Source of the DNA: Cryptomeria japonica
Taxonomy: Eukaryota; Streptophyta; Pinopsida; Cupressales; Cupressaceae
DNA: 64,000 nucleotides
Assembly: GCF_030272615.1 (NCBI RefSeq)
Contig: NC_081411.1
Span: forward strand, 186,830,949-186,894,948
Direction: 5' to 3'
The notes beneath the pieces are model-generated. The model made no database searches, was not told where the DNA came from, and worked only from the letters and a program-made list of their open reading frames with translations. The stretch's first letter is position 1. Each line of letters opens with the position of its first letter. This document shows, one piece after another, positions 58,938 through 64,000 of the stretch. Position numbers and translations under genes: made by a program.

Positions 58938-60125
58938 TCAACCGAGGGTATAATGCATGATTTTCAATTTGCTGCAATACCCCCTAAGGATTATTCCTCT
59001 GTTAGATGAAGAATCTCCTATCGGTGGAGGATTACTCTGTTCTACCAGTGTAGAGACAGTTTCATCAGTTCTTTGATCACTCTTCTTAATCCATTGTTTT
59101 GAAAATTCTTTCTTTACTTCATCTACCTTTTCTTTTCCCTTCACATTATATCCTTTATTGTTCGTCGGTGAAGTCTTGCTTCTACAAAATTTTGCAATAT
59201 GCCCAATCTTGTTACATGCATAACAGGTTACATTATTCCTCTGAATAGCCTTTCCATATCTTTGACCGGTTTGTGATCTGCATTGACTAGATAAATGCCC
59301 AAATCTACCACAAACATAGCATTTCACATTCATTCTGCAATTTTCTGAATTATGACCAACTTTGTTGCATTCGGAACATTGACCGATGAGTGAGTTTGTA
59401 TTCTGATTATTTTTAAATTTACACTGATTTTCTTTATGACCATATTTGTTGCAATTGAAACATTTCCCATTAAATTTATAAGCATTAGGTTGTCTTATCG
59501 GTTTGTTCTGATCTTGATTATTTGTAGTACCGGAACTTTCTCCATGTTCAAAACCAAGTCCAATTGTATCTCCATCAGGTTTCTGTCTTTTCAGCATATC
59601 ATCAATTCTTTATGAACTTTTCTTGAATTTGTCTTTGTGTTCATTTGTAGTGATCAACTCATTTTCTAGAATTCCAACTTGTCTTGCAAGCTCCTCCTTA
59701 TCATGTTGTATGTGAATCAGATCTATCTTTAGCATGTCATTTTCATGAAAAAGTCTCAGATGTCCATTTCCTGCATCATTAAGTCTCCTAGCCAAGTCTT
59801 CTTCATTGTTCTTTCTGTCTTCAATATCCTTACATAATCTCATAGTCATATCTTGCATTTCATTCTTCATATTATTGTTTTCTTGTCTCAAATTATTTGC
59901 AATGTCTCTAAGAGTTTCCTTTTCATCATCATCATTTTGCATTTTCTCATGAAGTTCTTTCCTCTTATTTTGTACTATAACCAAGTTCTCCTGAAGTCCT
60001 TTAATGAATTCCTTAGCAATCCTCAGATCATCTTCAAGTTTGATATTCTTCAATTTTTCTGCATCAAAATCTTCAAGAGCTCCTTCCAACTATTTTCTCA
60101 AATTTTCCATCGGTACCAATTTCAT
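58938..60125 (-). pseudogene. Truncated gag with coiled coil and four CCHC zinc knuckles
   Basis: One frame runs from ATG 60125 to a stop at 58938, with two internal stops (near 60090 and 59607). The first half is a Glu/Lys/Asp-rich coiled coil. The second half has four well-formed knuckles, all C-X2-C-X4-H-X4-C: CFNCNKYGHKENQC, CSECNKVGHNSENC, CYVCGRFGHLSSQC and CYACNKIGHIAKFC. The N-terminal gag domain seen in the element at 48.7 kb is absent; only about 40 bases separate primer site and ATG, so it was deleted. Four intact knuckles are more than the single one in the copia element at 19.27 kb. Confidence 0.85.
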
Positions 60126-60167
60126 AATCTTCCTCAAGCTATTACGCTTTTGCAAATAGAGGACTAG

Positions 60168-60179
60168 GCTCTGATACCA
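60168..60179 (-). other. Primer binding site of the nested element
   Basis: The minus strand reads TGGTATCAGAGC two bases after the 5' LTR, complementary to the 3' end of initiator tRNA-Met. Confidence 0.88.
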
Positions 60180-60181
60180 AT

Positions 60182-60996
60182 TGTTAGATTCAATGACAGC
60201 CCCATAGACACTGAGAGGGGGGGTGAATCAATGTCTAACCGGTTAGAAGGATATTTAAACTTATTTGTAACTTTGCAACCCAAAACAGTGTACCGGTAAA
60301 CAAGAATTAATGCAGTAAATGGAAATAATAGAGACAGCATAGAAACACACCATAACACAAGATATTTAATGAGGAAACCCGATGTGGGAAAAACCTTGGT
60401 GGGATTTGTGACCCACAATATTTACTCACTGTCCAATGAATAAATATTACTTACACTAGGGGCCTGCACATGCAGGGAGGCCAACAGCCTAGAGCTCACT
60501 GCTCAATGAAGAGTCTCACTGACTACAAAATGGATAATTAAATCCAATACAATGTATTGCTCAAAACAACATCTACCGGTTTAAGCTCAGATAGATACCT
60601 TAACCAAAAACCTTCGCTGCCACTAAACAATTATCATCTACCATACATATCATCTATATCTACTACCTCTCTCATTCCATCACATACCAAAATGACCTAT
60701 AAGATCTCATACATATATGAGTCTTTACAATATACCATGTCGGCTTATGAAAGATAATTATATTCACCAAAATAATTCACATAAACAAAACTTGTCACAT
60801 GTTGGCCTGAGTGTCGGTATGCTTTGTTGCTGATGTAATCTGAATGTGGGTGTAATCGTCTATCGGTGTCGATGTCTTTTGGTGCATGTAGAAACCTATT
60901 GTCGGTGATCTTTTGAAGTCCAATATTGGTTGGTTGCCAGTTGGTTTCCATCAATGACAACATCAACTATTCTCATATGATTGTAGAATGCCAACA
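60182..60996 (-). mobile_element. 5' LTR of the nested element (815 bases)
   Basis: Matches 54364-55196. Its right edge (plus strand GCCAACA) is followed by ACCGG and then by the remainder of the split outer LTR. Confidence 0.9.
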
Positions 60997-61001
60997 ACCG
61001 G
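60997..61001. repeat. Target site duplication ACCGG, right (nested element)
   Basis: Partner of 54359-54363. Confidence 0.75.
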
Positions 61002-61113
61002 TAGGTTAACTTGGCATTAGGATTGGTAACCAGGAATCCCTTTTAACATTAAGAGGTTAGGAATTGGAAACCACCGATTCACACCCCCTCTTAATGGAAT
61101 ATTGTGTTCAACA
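61002..61113 (+). mobile_element. 3' LTR of the gag-only element, right part
   Basis: Continues the outer LTR (TAGGTTAACTTGGCATTAGG, then ATTGGAAACCACCGATTCAC, ending TTGTGTTCAACA) and matches 48520-48631. Confidence 0.88.
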
Positions 61114-61118
61114 CCATC
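61114..61118. repeat. Target site duplication CCATC, right (gag-only element)
   Basis: Exact match to 46070-46074. Confidence 0.85.
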
Positions 61119-61640
61119 TAAATATTTACCATGCTCTCATGCTCCAACAAGAAACCTAAAAAAGCGACCATGATAACCACCTTCAAGTGAAAAACTCCTC
61201 ACATCCTCCAGCATCCCACATATGGAAGAAAAAGAACGTGTTATGGTCAACCATATCAAATTTCATTGAAGCCTACACCAATCTCTATATGAACATAAGC
61301 ATTAGATTCAAATGATAACAAAAGTTTAATAAAAAATGCCCATTATGGGGGATTGGACAAAAGTTCATGATCTTTGAGAATGCTACAAGAACAAAATTAA
61401 TATTACATTGAAATCTTGATAACATCGTGCATTGTATCTTTTCTATTAGATTGAATTTAGTGTTAATTTTCAATATCTTTTTATGACTGGATTTTAAATG
61501 TTTGGCAAAAGAAATTAGGTATACATATATCTTTCTATTGTATGGTTCAAAAGGGATTGTTTTTTATTTTTCTCAGAGAGAGCACAATGCAAAAAACTAT
61601 TTTACAAAAACAATACAATATCATGGGTAAATATATTTTT
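61119..61640. other. Sequence resuming after the nest; no gene recognised
   Basis: It should be the continuation of the minus-strand copia interior that begins at 45986, but no pol motif is visible. The change to LINE sequence happens somewhere before 61690. Confidence 0.35.
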
Positions 61641-61689
61641 GTGCCCTAGAATGGACACTAGAAGGTACTAGCGATGAGATTATTGTCAT

Positions 61690-63740
61690 TTGTTCCCTAG
61701 GTGGATCACAGTCATGAATGTTCTACCTTTTTTGTGGGTTTTCTTGCCTCACTTGATTCCACCACTTGGGAATGTCTTTAGGTTGGATGAAGTGAGGGAA
61801 TATCTCCCCCATATGGATGCTAGAGCCCTTGTCTCTTTGCTACTAAGAGTGGAACTACCAAAAAAAAATACAAATTAATATAGACGATACTTCCTATACT
61901 TGTGAAATTGAGGGGTTGGGATGAATCAACATTTGTTATCTTTGTCATAAAGAGTGACATATAAAGAAAATATTTACCTCGATCCTTAATAGAAAAACAT
62001 TTCTAAGGGAAAGTCCAATAATGAGCCTTCAAAATTGAATTTAACCAGCAATGGTGTTGTTACCAATGATAATCTCCCTGAGTTTGGGAATATTGGTAGA
62101 ACACAAGATTTATCTTTTGTTAACCTCAATCAACCTGAATCTTTTGACTCCTATTGTGACTTAGATAATGACTCTATTCATATACAATCTTTCATTGACA
62201 AGCAATCTAAAGTCTATGAAAAGCCTAATAAACCATATTTTAAACCATAATGATATTTTAAACCATATTGTTCATATGGATTTTGAGCTCCTTAATGACA
62301 ATGTTCTCCCTGGGTTGCCAAATGAATATTCTAATTTTGAAAACACTAACTCTCTTGTTTTTAGGGTTGTAAAGAATACTCAACAAGATGATTCTCTGAA
62401 TGTTCAAACTGGTATGGGAAAATCCTATTTCATTCTGGAACATTTTGTCCAATGACCTCACCCCCAAATCCCCTACTAGTATCTTGATTGCCAATTTCTT
62501 CAACCTTCTATAAAATGATATAGGTGAGTCTGATGATATCCCTACCCCTTCAAAAGATTTAGGAATCTCTCTCCTAGTGGACAAACAAGTATCTCCCCTT
62601 TATGTCTCTTTTCGCTTGGATCTCTCTGCTCTAAAAGATGCTCCTAATAAGAGGAATAGACAACAAATTGTGCTAGATAATATTAATCTTAATGTAGCTA
62701 AGAACAAGAATTTGGTTTCCACTAAAGTAACTAGAGGCAATAATATAATCGAATCTAATTACACCATTAAAGGTTTTAATAATGTTAGCAACAACAATAC
62801 TAAGAAAGTTAGTGAAAGTGTTAAACATAATTAATGTAACAGTAAGGAAGAGGATGTAAGTATGAATGTGGTATATATTAATAGTGATAAAAACAAACAT
62901 AGTACCAAAAAAATCAAATCCTTTGTTAAAAATTGGTATATGAAATTGAATCCAACTATCAGAATGTTAGTGATCTACATGACAGTATTAGGATTGTTGA
63001 ACCCCACCCCCTCAATTCATAATACATGACCTAAGAGAATGCAGTGTTAAAACACCTCTCACCCTAAGACAAACTAGGGATTACAATAGACAAGTGGGAT
63101 TCAAAGTTGAAAATGATCAACTAACTGGTCACAAGCAGTCCTTGGAACAAAAGGAGGTGTTGGACCAACAACCTAATGGTGGCATCGATGTTGCCCGCAA
63201 TATGATGTGGTGACAACCCACATATACCTTTTATACCCCTACCTACCCAAGGTGAAAAAAGTGCCAGTGAACCAAGTGTTGGCATTGAGAGATTTGAATA
63301 AGAAAATAGGAGGTATATGGAAACCCTTGACACCCTATAGATCACTATCTCTCTAAGTAATAGAGGAAATTGTTCAAATCCCTCTATGGCTACACCTATT
63401 AAGATGAAACTAATGATATTGGGGTTATTATAGGCATAAAGGGAAAAAAGGAGTTGATCAGTAGTTGTTTTCAAGTTAGGTTAGATCCAAATATGGATCT
63501 AGATGGTAAAGGAGTTGACCTAGACGATCATAACACCAGACACCATGTAGGGGTTAACGAATCTTTAGCTAGTAAGAATATCACAAATGGACAAGAATTT
63601 TGTAGGCTTGGTTCTCCTCCAACCCCCAAAAGGAAGAAGAAAAGGAAATTGATTCCTTTTGGAAAGCGTAAAGTAAGCTTCCCTAAGAAAAACAAGAGGG
63701 AGAAAACTATTTTGGTAATAAAAGAAACCTATTTCTAAAA
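61690..63740 (+). pseudogene. L1-type LINE ORF1 (RNA-binding, CCHC), heavily broken
   Basis: Plant L1 ORF1 binds element RNA. The block REYLPHMDARALVSLLLRVE (61776-61850) and, after a shift, LG*INICYLCHKE*HIKKIF (about 61915-61970) match the C-terminal part of plant ORF1 proteins, which end in a CCHC knuckle. Two stops stand where Trp and Gly would be expected, and the last knuckle Cys has become Phe. Further open pieces (62035-62250, 62577-62834) are Asn/Ser-rich, and a basic tail KRKKKRKLIPFGKRK lies at 63625-63680. Upstream limit not determined. Confidence 0.6.
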
Positions 63741-63821
63741 GGCTAGAGGCTAAAGACAAAATACCTAAATGCTATGATAGCTTTAGGAGTACTATGGATA
63801 CTCGACCAAATATTGATTGCC

Positions 63822-64000
63822 ATGAATCTTGATATCATCTCTTGGAGTGTCAAAGGACTTGAATCCCCTAACAAAAAATATATTATTAGAAGGTTTCTTA
63901 ACTTGGAAAAGAACAAGGATGTTGTCCTTCTTTAGGAGGTTGAGGCTATAGCATTTACTCTTGAAACTAACCTCAAATTCATCTAGACAAAATCATGTCA
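63822..64000 (+). pseudogene. L1-type LINE ORF2, start of the endonuclease domain (cut by window end)
   Basis: ATG 63822 opens MNLDIISWSVKGLESPNKK, the first strand of an APE-type endonuclease, where I-S-W-N-V-R-G-L is usual in plant L1 ORF2; the metal-binding Asn has become Ser. IIRRFLNLEKNKDVVLL follows, then a TAG where the Q-E motif would begin, so the catalytic Glu context is broken. A second TAG lies near the window end. The reverse transcriptase would lie beyond the window. Confidence 0.75.

Larger units (their letters stand above)
54364..60996 (-). mobile_element. Nested non-autonomous copia-type element carrying gag plus a large unknown ORF
   Basis: 6.6 kb, read right to left. Its 5' LTR is 60182-60996, primer site 60168-60179, gag 58938-60125, unknown ORF 55425-58759, purine tract about 55197-55210, and 3' LTR 54364-55196. 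Both ends are TG...CA in their own orientation and the target duplication differs by one base. No protease, integrase, reverse transcriptase or RNase H motif is present, so it would depend on another element for reverse transcription and integration. A solo LTR of the same family sits at 42595-43449, so the family has been active more than once locally. Confidence 0.9.
46075..61113 (+). mobile_element. Gag-only copia-type LTR retrotransposon split by a nested element
   Basis: Removing the nested element (54364-60996) and its target copy leaves about 8.4 kb: 5' LTR 46075-48631, interior 48632-51910, and 3' LTR 51911-54363 plus 61002-61113. LTR lengths agree (2557 and 2565 bases), and CCATC flanks the whole. 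Primer site, gag and polypurine tract are present, but no pol motif is found in the 3.3-kb interior. This fits the class of non-autonomous elements that keep gag only (TR-GAG type). The orientation is opposite to the elements it split and that split it. Confidence 0.88.

Overview
The window looks like intergenic DNA from a large plant nuclear genome. The supporting signs are plant-type F-box and receptor-kinase sequence, degenerate CCCTAAA (plant telomere-type) repeats, Ty1/copia elements primed by initiator tRNA-Met, and very dense nested LTR retrotransposons. Low gene density, long LTRs and heavy decay of element coding regions would suit a gymnosperm, but this is inference; no species can be named from the sequence. 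I see one apparently intact host gene, an intronless F-box gene at 721-1878 on the minus strand, and a broken receptor-kinase fragment at the left edge. No rRNA gene, functional tRNA gene or CRISPR array was seen.

Layout. 1-2 kb: kinase fragment and F-box gene. 2.1-4.3 kb: two unclassified dispersed repeats (R1, R2). 4.9-6.25 kb: telomere-like repeats around long GA microsatellites. 6.45-7.1 kb: a Ty3/gypsy integrase remnant. 9.07-16.59 kb: a second R1 copy split by a non-coding LTR element (LARD-like, 10282-15981) with a perfect 5-bp target duplication and an identifiable empty site in R1 copy A. 18.4-22.5 kb: a Ty1/copia gag-pol pseudogene. 24.4-24.7 kb: a tRNA-derived SINE with a perfect 17-bp target duplication. 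28.1-34.0 kb and 38.8-42.6 kb: two decayed copies of an unrecognised accessory ORF family associated with transposons; the second is broken by a solo LTR. 34.5-35.5 kb: another LTR. 35.9-36.8 kb: R2 copy C. 37.6-38.7 kb: a cluster of small palindromes.

44.9-61.1 kb holds a clear nest. A minus-strand copia-type LTR and its flanking interior (44909-46074, continuing after 61118) were split by a gag-only plus-strand element (46075-61113, 2.56-kb LTRs, target duplication CCATC). That element's 3' LTR was in turn split by a minus-strand element (54364-60996, target duplication ACCAG/ACCGG). The innermost element carries a truncated gag with four intact CCHC knuckles, no pol, and a second ORF of about 1,100 codons that I cannot assign to a known family. 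A TATA-like box lies just upstream of that ORF. This is the most unusual object in the window. The right end (61.7-64.0 kb) is a decayed L1-type LINE whose endonuclease ORF starts at 63822 and runs off the window.

Almost nothing here works as a pathway. The sequence is best read as a record of successive insertions and of coding decay in which TAG, TAA and TGA often stand where Gln or Trp would be expected, as cytosine-methylation deamination would produce.
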